Shown: positions 47,754-55,295, numbered from the stretch's first letter. The stretch: 64,000 bases of DNA from Akkermansia muciniphila (GCF_030848305.1 NZ_CP114598.1:2586076-2650075), one strand, 5' to 3'. The notes: generated by a model not told the origin, from the letters alone. Numbers and translations are program-made.

Positions 47754-48151
47754 ATAACGCAGAAATACAGATTCAGTTCCCCAAGCCGGGCAACTGGCAG
47801 GAATTCATCTTGACGCCCATTTACCATGCCGCGGGCGGTTATAGACCTCCGGCCCGCTATACAGCGGACGAGATACCCGCGGAACAGGCCCCGGCAATGC
47901 AGGCCGTCGTTGCCGCTCTGGTGGGCATGGGTGAGGACTGGCAGGCGGTGCAGGTGTGGGCCAGACTGACGAAATTTTACGCTCCGGAAATGGAGAATCC
48001 CATGAGGGAGGGGGAAGCGGTGGAACTGACTGTTGAGGCCGTCAATGCCCAGGGAGGGCGCAGAATGTTCACGTCCCGTGACTATCCCGAATTTACGACT
48101 GCTTCACCCGCCGCTGTGGAGTTTTTCAAGTTTTTCACTACTAATCAATAA
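47750..48151 (+). CDS. Tail-fibre-associated hypothetical protein
   Basis: 133 residues, overlapping the fibre gene by 4 bases (ATGA), so translation is coupled. Small alpha/beta protein with WQEFILTPIYHAAGGYRPPA and a helix AMQAVVAALVGMG. May be a fibre assembly chaperone by analogy with gene order in other phages; no direct motif. Confidence 0.4.
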   Translation: MNNAEIQIQFPKPGNWQEFILTPIYHAAGGYRPPARYTADEIPAEQAPAMQAVVAALVGMGEDWQAVQVWARLTKFYAPEMENPMREGEAVELTVEAVNAQGGRRMFTSRDYPEFTTASPAAVEFFKFFTTNQ

Positions 48152-48163
48152 CAACATAATCAT

Positions 48164-48604
48164 ATGACTACTAATAATCAATGCAATCATGCCGAGGCTA
48201 TCGCCAAGGATTTTTATAGGGTAGTTTCCGAGGATAACGGCAGCGGCTGGAAGTCCTGGGAAGATTTAACCGATTCACAGCGGGAAGCGTTTGTGCGATT
48301 GGCGCAGCAAGCCCTGCCCATTATCGGCAGGCACGCACTTTGTGATGTCCGGGACTACCTGGGCAAGGCATCTGGCACGTCCACTTGGTGGAAAAAGGTT
48401 CTGCTGGGCTTGGCCTACGCCGCTGTTGGTGCTCTTGGTTTTTCCCTGTTCCAGGGCTGCGGTCATTCCGTTGACGTAACGCCAGAAAAGACGGTGGTCT
48501 GTAAGGGCAGCTCCTGTCTGGTGCTCGAACCGGGGCATATCTCCTACAGTCAGGCCCAGCCGGAAACGGACGTTCCGCCCGTCGTTCAATCCCTGAAAAA
48601 GTGA
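48164..48604 (+). CDS. Small membrane protein of the lysis region, spanin-like
   Basis: 146 residues with a soluble N-terminal half, one membrane segment (KVLLGLAYAAVGALGFSLF) ending at a lipobox-like FQGC, and an outside segment with two more Cys. Located two genes before the endolysin, it might be a spanin subunit that links the membranes during lysis, or a holin-associated protein. The call is tentative. Confidence 0.35.
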   Translation: MTTNNQCNHAEAIAKDFYRVVSEDNGSGWKSWEDLTDSQREAFVRLAQQALPIIGRHALCDVRDYLGKASGTSTWWKKVLLGLAYAAVGALGFSLFQGCGHSVDVTPEKTVVCKGSSCLVLEPGHISYSQAQPETDVPPVVQSLKK

Positions 48605-48608
48605 AGCC

Positions 48609-48887
48609 ATGACCGGATCTGTTGTCAACGCGGGCCTGCTGGGGGCTAATGCCCTGTCCGTGATTGCGTCCGTCACGTCAGGCAACCCGTTTTTGGAGTA
48701 CATTCAAAACGGGGCGAGCGTGGCCGCGGTCATGGGAATTTTTCTGTGGCGGGAAATGAAACGGGCGGAACGTTATGAGCGGCTTTATGACGAAGAACGC
48801 AAAAAACGCATTGATGCGGAAAATAAATGTTCCGGCTGTGAGTTCGTCCGCAAGGCGCATGAAGAATTCCTGGACAACAGGGACTAG
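48609..48887 (+). CDS. Putative holin or i-spanin-like protein
   Basis: 92 residues: a hydrophobic N-terminal half (NAGLLGANALSVIASV then NGASVAAVMGIFLW) and a charged coiled-coil C-terminal half (ERYERLYDEERKKRIDAENK). Size and position right before the endolysin fit a holin, but the long charged helix resembles an inner-membrane spanin. Which of the two cannot be decided from sequence. Confidence 0.45.
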   Translation: MTGSVVNAGLLGANALSVIASVTSGNPFLEYIQNGASVAAVMGIFLWREMKRAERYERLYDEERKKRIDAENKCSGCEFVRKAHEEFLDNRD

Positions 48888-48943
48888 TTTCAACTGTAAA
48901 GTTTTTCTTACAAGTTCCAACCTTTTAACAATTAAATAATTAT

Positions 48944-49636
48944 ATGATTATCAAAGAATATCAGGAATTCAAACCCGTTCAGCGCGCCCTGGGGCTGAAG
49001 GCGGATGGGATGCCGGGGCCTAAAACGCTGGCCGCTGTAGCTCTGAAATTGCGCTGTCATGAAATATGGTCCGCGGTCCAGGCCGCCGTGAACGTGACGC
49101 CTGACGGCATCCCCGGCCCTGCCACGGCCCGCGGCATTGCCGCCGCCCTGGATATTGCCCTGCCCCGGTCCTGGCCTGACCAGGCAACCGTCCGTGCCGG
49201 GCTTTCCATTTTTGGCCGTGCAGGAGATGAAAGCAACCTTGTTTCCCTTGTCCCCCCTTATCCTTTATATTATGAGGGAAGGCCCGTGAAAACGATCCGC
49301 GTGCATCAGGCGATTGCCCAGGACGTTCAGGCGGCCCTGGCGGAAGTCCTGGCCGCATATGGCCTGGACCGGATCCGCGCGCTCCGCCTGGACCAGTATG
49401 GCGGATCCTACAATGACCGCAGCACGGCGGGCGGCAAAAGCAAGAGCATGCACGCCTGGGGGATTGCCCTGGACTTTGACCCGGAACGGAACAGTTATTC
49501 CTGCAAAGCCCCCCATGCCGGGCTTTCCCGTCCGGAGTGTGAAGAGTGGTGGCAGATTTGGGAAGCCCATGGAGCCGTTTCCCTGGGCCGCGAACGGGAT
49601 TATGACTGGATGCACCTTCAGTTTGCCCGGCTGTGA
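48944..49636 (+). CDS. Endolysin: two peptidoglycan-binding repeats plus M15 peptidase
   Basis: 230 residues. Two short peptidoglycan-binding-like repeats (LKADGMPGPKTLAAV and VTPDGIPGPATARGI) precede an M15-type peptidase with the zinc-ligand set SMHAWGIALD (His170, Asp177) and DWMHLQF (His224). M15 enzymes cut D-Ala-containing peptide bonds or cross-links in peptidoglycan. It is the last gene of the rightward late operon and would release virions at lysis. Confidence 0.85.
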   Translation: MIIKEYQEFKPVQRALGLKADGMPGPKTLAAVALKLRCHEIWSAVQAAVNVTPDGIPGPATARGIAAALDIALPRSWPDQATVRAGLSIFGRAGDESNLVSLVPPYPLYYEGRPVKTIRVHQAIAQDVQAALAEVLAAYGLDRIRALRLDQYGGSYNDRSTAGGKSKSMHAWGIALDFDPERNSYSCKAPHAGLSRPECEEWWQIWEAHGAVSLGRERDYDWMHLQFARL

Positions 49637-49680
49637 AATAATAATCTTTTGAGCGTCAAAAAATTATATATAAAAACATC

Positions 49681-49709
49681 TTGCGGAAAGTTCCGTTTTT
49701 CTGTATATT
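49681..49709 (+). promoter_or_regulatory. Candidate promoter in front of a small transcript
   Basis: TTGCGG (49681-49686), a 17-base spacer and TATATT (49704-49709). Transcription would begin near 49716 and could run to the hairpin at 49848-49875, about 160 bases. No gene of normal size lies in this stretch. Confidence 0.45.
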
Positions 49710-49778
49710 GGCCTCGCCGGTTGATCCGGAGCGGCAGGGAATGAACCCCGCCGTTAATAGAAAGGATTAAATCATGAC

Positions 49779-49841
49779 TTGATCAAATACAGCGACCTAA
49801 TACAACGGCTGATTGAGCTTCTTATAGTTCTGTTCAGCTGA
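49779..49841 (+). CDS. Possible 20-residue hydrophobic peptide
   Basis: A frame starting at TTG gives LIKYSDLIQRLIELLIVLFS, an amphipathic-to-hydrophobic helix, placed between a candidate promoter and a hairpin. GAAAGGA lies upstream, but an ATG-ACT-TGA mini-frame lies between it and the TTG. Short hydrophobic peptides of this kind are typical of type I toxins; translation is unproven. Confidence 0.25.
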   Translation: MIKYSDLIQRLIELLIVLFS

Positions 49842-49847
49842 CAAAAA

Positions 49848-49875
49848 GGCCCCGGCTGCTGGAACAGCCGGGGCC
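49848..49875 (-). terminator. Hairpin ending the hicAB transcript
   Basis: Perfect 11-bp stem (GGCCCCGGCTG with CAGCCGGGGCC) and a 6-base loop. On the minus strand it is followed by a T run, so it terminates leftward hicAB transcription. A diverged copy occurs at 50737-50760. Confidence 0.7.
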
Positions 49876-49913
49876 GATGTTTTAGAAAGGAATCAATGAT
49901 TGACTACATTGAC

Positions 49914-49994
49914 CTAATACGCCTTTACTATGCCCTTTCCTGCGGATTTGTCAAGCAAGCGTTTGTCATGCGTGATCAGCGGCGTTATCTGGTT
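49914..49994 (-). pseudogene. Remnant 3' end of a gene, duplicated module
   Basis: On the minus strand the frame reads NQITPLITHDKRLLDKSAG and then KGIVKAY before a TAG. Its end is very similar to the true C-terminus of the putAbiC-like gene (LDKSGRKGTVKAY at 50798-50840). Both copies are followed by the same hairpin. It overlaps the hicB stop and has no start of its own, so it is a leftover gene end. Confidence 0.45.
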
Positions 49995-50404
49995 AAGACG
50001 GCTTCCGGATTCCGTTCCAGAATCTCCAGAAGTTTAGCAGCCGCTCCTGATGGGGTACGTTCCCCGCTTTCCCATTTTTTCAGGGTGGATATGGAGGTTC
50101 CCAGGAGTGCGGCAAATTCTTTCTGGCCCATGTCCAGGGATTGCCGCAGTTTGGCAACCTTGTTTTTTGCAATCCAATTCCGCCGGGATCCCGGAACAAC
50201 CACCCGGATCCCCCTGGCGGGAAGATCATCCCCCAGAGCGTCCAGTAAAGCTTCTTCCGCCTGATCCAGTTCGGCATTGACTTCTTCCACGGTTTGACCG
50301 CTTACGCAGGGATAAGGGGTAAGCTCCGGGAGTTTCCCCAGATATTTCCCGTCCTCGTCGGACCAGTAAATGATTCTCGTGTAGTGTGCTTTTGTTTTCA
50401 TCAT
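49985..50404 (-). CDS. hicB: HicB-type antitoxin with HTH domain
   Basis: 139 residues from ATG at 50404 (a GTG at 50455, overlapping the hicA stop, is an alternative). The N-terminal half is the degraded-RNase-H HicB fold (YTRIIYWSDEDGKYLGKLPEL, then CVSGQTVEEVNAELDQAEEA). The C-terminal half is an XRE helix-turn-helix (MGQKEFAALLGTSISTLKKWE). HicB neutralises HicA and represses the operon; a candidate operator overlaps the hicA promoter. Confidence 0.85.
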   Translation of the reverse strand: MMKTKAHYTRIIYWSDEDGKYLGKLPELTPYPCVSGQTVEEVNAELDQAEEALLDALGDDLPARGIRVVVPGSRRNWIAKNKVAKLRQSLDMGQKEFAALLGTSISTLKKWESGERTPSGAAAKLLEILERNPEAVLTR

Positions 50405-50447
50405 ATATCTTACTAATTTTTTGTCAGGGATGAGAGTGGAGGAAGGG

Positions 50448-50654
50448 TTATTCACCCTTCCTTTGTTTTTTGGCTTGCTCTGTCATGCGTTTCACGGCTT
50501 TTTCCTGGTAGTGGTCGGCATCGTCCCCCAGTTGTCCGCTAAGGACCCATGACAGGGAACCCAGCTTGAACACCCGGTGGGAGCCTTTACCGGGGAATTC
50601 TTTGAAACCCGCTTTCAGAAGGTCTTGCCTTAACTCTCTTCTCTTACGTGGCAT
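50448..50654 (-). CDS. hicA: HicA-type mRNA interferase toxin
   Basis: 68 residues of the dsRBD-like HicA family: LRQDLLKAGFKEFPGKGSHRVFKLG contains the conserved GKGSH with the catalytic histidine. HicA degrades mRNA independently of ribosomes when not bound by HicB. It precedes hicB and starts only 6 bases after a TAATAT box, so its mRNA may be leaderless. Located in the accessory region of the prophage, it may stabilise the prophage or act against other phages. Confidence 0.85.
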   Translation of the reverse strand: MPRKRRELRQDLLKAGFKEFPGKGSHRVFKLGSLSWVLSGQLGDDADHYQEKAVKRMTEQAKKQRKGE

Positions 50655-50660
50655 GCGCGG

Positions 50661-50697
50661 ATATTACCACATTGTGTTCTTTTTAGCAAGCAAAAAG
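50661..50697 (-). promoter_or_regulatory. hicA promoter with inverted-repeat operator
   Basis: On the minus strand: TTGCTA (50684-50689), 17-base spacer, TAATAT (50661-50666). An inverted repeat CTTTTT-7-AAAAAG (50679-50697) overlaps the -35 box and suits autorepression by the HicB HTH domain. Confidence 0.55.
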
Positions 50698-50736
50698 TGT
50701 ACTTTGTGAACATTTTTTATATTCATCGTAAAAAAA

Positions 50737-50760
50737 CCCCGGCTGTTCCAGCAGCCGGGG
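50737..50760 (-). terminator. Terminator of the putAbiC transcript
   Basis: 9-bp perfect stem (CCCCGGCTG with CAGCCGGGG), 6-base loop and, on the minus strand, a T7 run. It follows the stop of the leftward gene at 50798 and is a diverged copy of the hairpin at 49848-49875. Confidence 0.75.
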
Positions 50761-50797
50761 CCGATTGTTTAGAAGGTGAACATGTGATGTTCGGCAA

Positions 50798-51916
50798 TCA
50801 ATACGCTTTTACTGTGCCCTTTCTTCCGGATTTGTCAAGCTGATTGCGTTCCAGCACTTCCGGGAGTTTGCCCGGTACTCTTACAAGGTACTTCATATGA
50901 TCTATAAAAGAATCTCCACATTCCAATGTGTCTTGGAAAATTAGAATATTTTTCTCATTCGCAAAAATATCATTTAATTTTTTTTCAAAAAAATCTTCAT
51001 CATCAAGTTGCCTTTCCAACACGCGATATTCTTCCTTAAAAGAGACACATCCCATTACTTGGAGCACGTATTTTTGAGTATCAAGAAGATTTTCAAAAAT
51101 CATTTCAATGTAAAATTTCTTATTTTCGTCATTAAGCATATCCGTATTCCGAATACGCCTTATAAAAGAATAAAATTTATGCACCCAAGGAAGAAGATCA
51201 TTATATATTTTTTCAAACATTTTCCAGTTGGCATCATACTCAGATTGTTGTTCTTCATTCAAAGAGTATAAGCTATCTGCAATGTTATCACATCTTACTA
51301 TTTTCGCACAAGAATAAATACAATCGGCTATTTTTGATATAGCCTCCAATCCATTTTTATTTTCAAAATGTATGCTATCACTTAAATAATTCAGATATTC
51401 CAGCTGTTTGAAAAAGAAACTATCAAACTGCTGAATTTTCATTAATCTGTTTTGGGCTTCAAATTCATCCGCCTGCCTTTTTTGCTCAGCGCGTTGCCTC
51501 TGCATTTCCTCCCTCTGCAATCTCAGTTCTTCACGTTGCAGAGCCAAATCCTTTCTTTGTAAGAGAATCGTGACAATAAGACCTATGAACGCAAGAGCAG
51601 TAAAAAAAGTATTGAGAATGTTGAATGCATCTCCAACTTCATCAAGATTTTCTGATAAAAAATCTGCCCATATATAAAAGATGACAAACAGCAATAAAAT
51701 GATGATGAAGATATAACGTAGAGTTTTATTCCTCTTGCATGTGCGGATGAATCGCAGCCATACCGCTTGTTCGTCCCTGGATGCCGCTCTTGCCCGCTTA
51801 AAAGAATGTAAGTCCGTGCGCATATTGCTTGCGTGATAGCATGCTTTTTCTGTTTTTAATTTCTTGAAACGAACCATGCTATTTATTTTCAATAAATTAT
51901 TTTTACATAACGCCAT
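50798..51916 (-). CDS. putAbiC-like phage abortive infection membrane protein
   Basis: 372 residues, notably AT-rich compared with the phage structural genes. Two membrane segments (YIFIIILLLFVIFYIWADFL about 68-87; ILNTFFTALAFIGLIVTILL about 100-120) lead into a charged coiled coil (QRKDLALQREELRLQREEMQ) and a large helical cytoplasmic domain. This is the layout of the putative abortive infection protein family putAbiC (Pfam). The start overlaps the end of the upstream gene by 14 bases, so both are translated together; later in-frame starts at 51877 and 51823 are possible. Its C-terminus DKSGRKGTVKAY is repeated in the remnant near 49,914. Confidence 0.7.
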   Translation of the reverse strand: MALCKNNLLKINSMVRFKKLKTEKACYHASNMRTDLHSFKRARAASRDEQAVWLRFIRTCKRNKTLRYIFIIILLLFVIFYIWADFLSENLDEVGDAFNILNTFFTALAFIGLIVTILLQRKDLALQREELRLQREEMQRQRAEQKRQADEFEAQNRLMKIQQFDSFFFKQLEYLNYLSDSIHFENKNGLEAISKIADCIYSCAKIVRCDNIADSLYSLNEEQQSEYDANWKMFEKIYNDLLPWVHKFYSFIRRIRNTDMLNDENKKFYIEMIFENLLDTQKYVLQVMGCVSFKEEYRVLERQLDDEDFFEKKLNDIFANEKNILIFQDTLECGDSFIDHMKYLVRVPGKLPEVLERNQLDKSGRKGTVKAY

Positions 51917-52580
51917 GTGACCACATCTTCCAACTTCTCAACTTTTTCAGTTCTGCATACGCATTGCCATCAGTCAATCTTCTATATTGTTTTAAATATT
52001 TTTCTAAACCAATAGCATATTCTTTTTGGATATACGGCATTACATTGCTTTTATCAAATTTTTCTCTGATATTAGAAAATTCCTGATCCATTTTTTCTGG
52101 AGAAATATTTAAAATATCACCATATACTGTATTATAATAAAACAAAACTTTACTATCAGTAGCCTGTCGTATTCTTTGTTTTATATAAATCTGCTGTTCT
52201 CGAACACGTTGCGCGACTTTAAAGAAATCATCAATTCTTTCAAAATCCTCTGATGAAAGAAGACCAGCCATTAGGTAAGAATATTTATCCCATTGATTCT
52301 CATCATATATTAAATCAGAATAATGAAATTCTTTCTCTTGAATAACTCTATTTATTAAACATTCTGAAGACAGATACTCAATATTTTTTTCTATATTTTT
52401 TATTTGAAGGGTGAGAATAGTTGCTGCTTTAGACATATTTTTTATTTTACTGTCATTATATGTCCACCACGTAATAAAAGCGGCAAAAAGTAAGATAAAA
52501 TTCTGAACAAAATCGGACTTAAAAATAACCGACAAAATCAGGAAGGTAAAGGAACCCAAAATTATAAATAATAATTTCAT
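51903..52580 (-). CDS. Membrane protein coupled to the putAbiC-like gene
   Basis: 225 residues, AT-rich. Two N-terminal membrane segments (LLFIILGSFTFLILSVIF and FVQNFILLFAAFITWWTY) then a long helical cytoplasmic part with coiled-coil-like helices. No family recognised. Its last codons (WSHGVM) overlap the ATG of the next gene, a strong sign that the two products act together, for example as a membrane exclusion or defence complex. The shared architecture of both proteins (two TM helices plus a helical domain) supports that. Confidence 0.6.
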   Translation of the reverse strand: MKLLFIILGSFTFLILSVIFKSDFVQNFILLFAAFITWWTYNDSKIKNMSKAATILTLQIKNIEKNIEYLSSECLINRVIQEKEFHYSDLIYDENQWDKYSYLMAGLLSSEDFERIDDFFKVAQRVREQQIYIKQRIRQATDSKVLFYYNTVYGDILNISPEKMDQEFSNIREKFDKSNVMPYIQKEYAIGLEKYLKQYRRLTDGNAYAELKKLRSWKMWSHGVM

Positions 52581-52664
52581 GACGAATTTTTAATACATTT
52601 TCTCTCTTATTATATACACAAACAAAAGATATAATTATATAAAATCATGATTAAAATATAACAA

Positions 52665-53315
52665 TTAATTCATTTTCAACATTTGTTGACTAGCTTTCCG
52701 GAAGGCCTTTTCCTCATTCTCATAAAGAAGGAATTTGAGGGCAGGTATTCTTTCTCCATCCATTTCAACATGTCCGTTTGGAATCGCTTTTATTTTTAAC
52801 AACGTGTCTTTTGTGATGCCCTTTTTCGGAATTCCTAAAACAATATATTTGACGCTTGTATGTTCATAGACACAATTCCCATCATAATAAGAATAAGGAT
52901 GTACCAGGATTCCATTCTTATAAGTTCCATATACGGCCAGCTGATAGTATTCGGAACGGTTTAATTCATTCAAGAAGCCACGCAATTTTTCCTTTGTCTG
53001 TTCTTTTTCCTCAGCCTGTTTTTTCTTTTTTTCCAATGCTTTCTCTTTCAGGGCTTCCATCTTAGCCGTTTCCCTGGAAATGATATCCGGGGTGATGCCG
53101 AGCGCTGTTTGATGTTCCGGAGCCAGTTTTGATACAGGAATGCTTTTCGTCCCTTCGTCATGACTGATTTTTGCCGTCAGGCCGCCTTTATAAGAAATGG
53201 TAGCGTTCTTGTAAGTGTCATTACCGATCGTCAATGTTGGAATAGTCACATTTCCTGCAACGGCGGGAAGAACCAGACAGGACGCTATCAGTATAGAAAA
53301 CAGATCTTTTGTCAT
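52665..53315 (-). CDS. Secreted coiled-coil protein of unknown function
   Basis: 216 residues with a clear signal peptide (DLFSILIASCLVLPAVAG). A beta-rich N-terminal part (VTIPTLTIGNDTYKNATI, SYKGGLTAKISHDEG) leads to a Lys/Glu coiled coil (ETAKMEALKEKALEKKKKQA) and a C-terminal alpha/beta part. As a secreted product of a lysogenic accessory region it may change the lysogen surface. Its promoter (TTATTT, 17 bases, TATTAT on the minus strand near 53340) ends 14 bases before the ATG. Confidence 0.55.
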   Translation of the reverse strand: MTKDLFSILIASCLVLPAVAGNVTIPTLTIGNDTYKNATISYKGGLTAKISHDEGTKSIPVSKLAPEHQTALGITPDIISRETAKMEALKEKALEKKKKQAEEKEQTKEKLRGFLNELNRSEYYQLAVYGTYKNGILVHPYSYYDGNCVYEHTSVKYIVLGIPKKGITKDTLLKIKAIPNGHVEMDGERIPALKFLLYENEEKAFRKASQQMLKMN

Positions 53316-53378
53316 GCGTTCGTGATAGCATAATATGCCGTTTTCTGTCCAGAAATAACATTTTTCTGCGGTTTTTGG

Positions 53379-53407
53379 TTGACAACAGGAAAGAAGACCG
53401 TTAATGA
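53379..53407 (+). promoter_or_regulatory. Promoter of the 53,417 gene, leaderless geometry
   Basis: Perfect TTGACA (53379-53384), 17-base spacer, TAATGA (53402-53407). The -10 box ends 9 bases before the ATG at 53417, which leaves almost no 5' leader. Confidence 0.55.
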
Positions 53408-53416
53408 AAAATAGTT

Positions 53417-54325
53417 ATGATTACGGTGACTTTGCCATTTGATGAAAATGATCCCATGTTTGCGCGGAATTGCGGGAGCCGGAAAACGGATGTCTATTTA
53501 TTTGAGATCGCCGGGTATGCGCTAGCCTGTGACATGGGCGGCATTACTCCTGATGCGGAACATATTCCTGATACCATGAAGGGATTGACGCGCGTCAGAA
53601 AAGAAGAAGGAGCATCAAACGTCTTATTTGCCCTGAAGGAAGGAAAAACCGCACGGGAAATTGGGGAGCTTGCTCTTGACATGATCAAGAAGCGGAATGT
53701 CATTGAGACGGAAACGGAATATTTATTCTATTATAACCATTTATGGGTCAACATGCTTCGGAATTTCTTCGTTTTCGCCGGTGAAGAAAGCGCGACACGG
53801 GAAAACATGTCTTATTTGGCTCAATTCTTACCGGACGAAAAATTTGCATGGCATCCTTTCAACGCAATGCGGCGCATGTTCACCGCGTATTTTGAGAATG
53901 AAGAGAACCGTTTGCGGCTTCTGCTTTTTCTTAGATCCCTGTGCCGCGGGGCTGTGCTTGCACTTTCTTCTTACCATGTGGAAAAACAGCTTCAGGGGAA
54001 CTATGAAGAAGAAAATTTCCCGGCGTTCAAGCGTACATGGTGCCAATTTACGGGCAAGTCATCAACAGGACCGCGAAAGAACCTTGAAAAGATTGTGGAG
54101 ATGTTGGGCGGCGGGGTTGTCGGGAAAGGTGCCCGTCCTGATTTGCTGATCTGGTGTGAAGAAGGGTCTCCCGCTTACAAATATGATAAGATTGGCGGGA
54201 AGCTTGCTCATGCCTTTGAACCCGATTCAGGTACGCTTGTCATTCCAGAAGAAGTTTTCTGGAAGGAAGTAGAAAAGGAAACAGGAAAGACTAAGGATCG
54301 GATTCTGGAAGAGGTTAAGGGATAA
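53417..54325 (+). CDS. Accessory prophage protein of unknown function
   Basis: 302 residues, no membrane segment or signal peptide, no recognised domain. Mixed alpha/beta with DMGGITPDAEHIPD early and a C-terminal part DLLIWCEEGSPAYKYDKIGG. Transcribed alone to the right from its own promoter and ended by its own terminator, in the position of a lysogenic moron. Function unknown. Confidence 0.6.
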   Translation: MITVTLPFDENDPMFARNCGSRKTDVYLFEIAGYALACDMGGITPDAEHIPDTMKGLTRVRKEEGASNVLFALKEGKTAREIGELALDMIKKRNVIETETEYLFYYNHLWVNMLRNFFVFAGEESATRENMSYLAQFLPDEKFAWHPFNAMRRMFTAYFENEENRLRLLLFLRSLCRGAVLALSSYHVEKQLQGNYEEENFPAFKRTWCQFTGKSSTGPRKNLEKIVEMLGGGVVGKGARPDLLIWCEEGSPAYKYDKIGGKLAHAFEPDSGTLVIPEEVFWKEVEKETGKTKDRILEEVKG

Positions 54326-54339
54326 CTAAAAAATTTGAA

Positions 54340-54373
54340 AAGGCCGGCTCCTTCCCTGGGTGCCGGCCTTTTT
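54340..54373 (+). terminator. Terminator of the 53,417 gene
   Basis: Perfect 9-bp stem AAGGCCGGC with GCCGGCCTT, 13-base loop, followed by T residues. It also borders the leftward regulator gene ending at 54392 and may serve both directions. Confidence 0.7.
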
Positions 54374-54391
54374 ATTCAAACCAGAAGGTTT

Positions 54392-54724
54392 TTAACGACG
54401 TCTACAAGGGATAGATGCATGAGCATCTAACACGGAAACAGTCCATTCATTGACTGTAAGACCGTGAAGTTCTGCTTCCGATTTGAATTTTTCCCACTGT
54501 GAGGGATGAATGCGCACTCTAATTTCAGCGGGTGCCTCTGGAGCGGTATATCCGCAATCTTTCATAATTAGTTCAAAAAATTTAACCCTAGACGCAGGAA
54601 TGGGGACTTTAGAAAGCCATTTGTCAATCTGGCTTTTTTTGACTCCGCTCCGTCTGGCTAGCTCTTCCCTGGTCATTCTGGTTGCCTTCAAGAAGTCCTT
54701 GAGCCTAGTCTTGATGTCATCCAT
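54392..54724 (-). CDS. HTH plus ribbon-helix-helix-like regulator
   Basis: 110 residues. N-terminal XRE-type HTH (RMTREELARRSGVKKSQIDK) and a C-terminal Arc-like segment (EIRVRIHPSQWEKFKSEAEL then TVNEWTVSVLDAHA). It is a paralogue in layout of the regulator at 54883-55260. Probable lysogeny regulator. A set of GGGTAA/TTACC half-sites lies upstream. Confidence 0.65.
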   Translation of the reverse strand: MDDIKTRLKDFLKATRMTREELARRSGVKKSQIDKWLSKVPIPASRVKFFELIMKDCGYTAPEAPAEIRVRIHPSQWEKFKSEAELHGLTVNEWTVSVLDAHASIPCRRR

Positions 54725-54743
54725 GCGCGCATTTTTCCTAATA

Positions 54744-54848
54744 GGGTAAAACTGACAAGCTTTTTCTGGATATTTTACCCTTTAGGGAAAATATTATTGC
54801 GAACCATTACCTTGTGGGGTAATTTCCGATTTGTTAGAAGAAATTACC
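54744..54848. promoter_or_regulatory. Operator array with GGGTAA/TTACCC half-sites
   Basis: Half-sites: GGGTAAA (54744-54750), TTTACCC (54774-54780), the palindrome ATTACC-6-GGTAAT (54806-54823) and ATTACC (54843-54848). They lie upstream of the regulator at 54392-54724, in the gap between the two leftward regulator genes, and suggest cooperative binding. Confidence 0.45.
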
Positions 54849-54882
54849 AAGTTATGGACGACATAAACCAAACCAACAATAT

Positions 54883-55260
54883 TTATTCATCATCTTTAGG
54901 TCGCGGCATAGGTGGCGTAGAATCAACTACTGATTGCAGCAAATCCCTAACGTATTTTTCTGCTGCAACATGGTCTTTTGGATCTATATCCGGTGGTAAA
55001 AGCATTTCCCATTCTTCCGGAGTAAGCCGCACAGGAAAAGTTATCACAGCATCATAATTGATAGGAGAAGAAGATCCGACAGACCAAGATTCTTCCATAA
55101 GCTTTTTTATATATGCCACTTTTGCTGGTGGTATATCACGAGTAGGAGCCAGCCAGCAATCTACCGTACTCTTTGCAACGAAGCATTTTTCAGCAAGCCA
55201 TTTTCTGTTTTTTCCAATGCGCTTCAGCCAATCCTTTATTTCCTGAACCGAATAATCCAT
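54883..55260 (-). CDS. HTH plus RHH-like regulator, probable prophage repressor
   Basis: 125 residues. N-terminal HTH (WLKRIGKNRKWLAEKCFVAK followed by STVDCWLAP) and a C-terminal RHH-like segment (VITFPVRLTPEEWEMLLPP). It is divergent from the rightward early genes, the place of a cI-type repressor. Its own promoter contains a perfect palindrome overlapping the -10 box, indicating autorepression. The ATG at 55260 lies only 6 bases after the -10 box. Confidence 0.65.
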   Translation of the reverse strand: MDYSVQEIKDWLKRIGKNRKWLAEKCFVAKSTVDCWLAPTRDIPPAKVAYIKKLMEESWSVGSSSPINYDAVITFPVRLTPEEWEMLLPPDIDPKDHVAAEKYVRDLLQSVVDSTPPMPRPKDDE

Positions 55261-55266
55261 GCAGTC

Positions 55267-55295
55267 TTATTAGCAAAATGCTAATGAAACCGCAA
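55267..55295 (-). promoter_or_regulatory. Repressor promoter with ATTAGCA-AAA-TGCTAAT operator
   Basis: On the minus strand TTGCGG (55290-55295), 17-base spacer, TAATAA (55267-55272). A perfect 7-bp inverted repeat with 3-bp spacer (55269-55285) covers the -10 box and spacer. Binding there would shut off the repressor gene. Confidence 0.65.

Noticed and set aside
49896..50264. Plus-strand frame starting MIDYIDLIRLYYAL after a good AGAAAGG site
   Set aside because: It runs antisense through hicB and its later part is the mirror of that gene; only the first codons, part of the repeated module, may matter.
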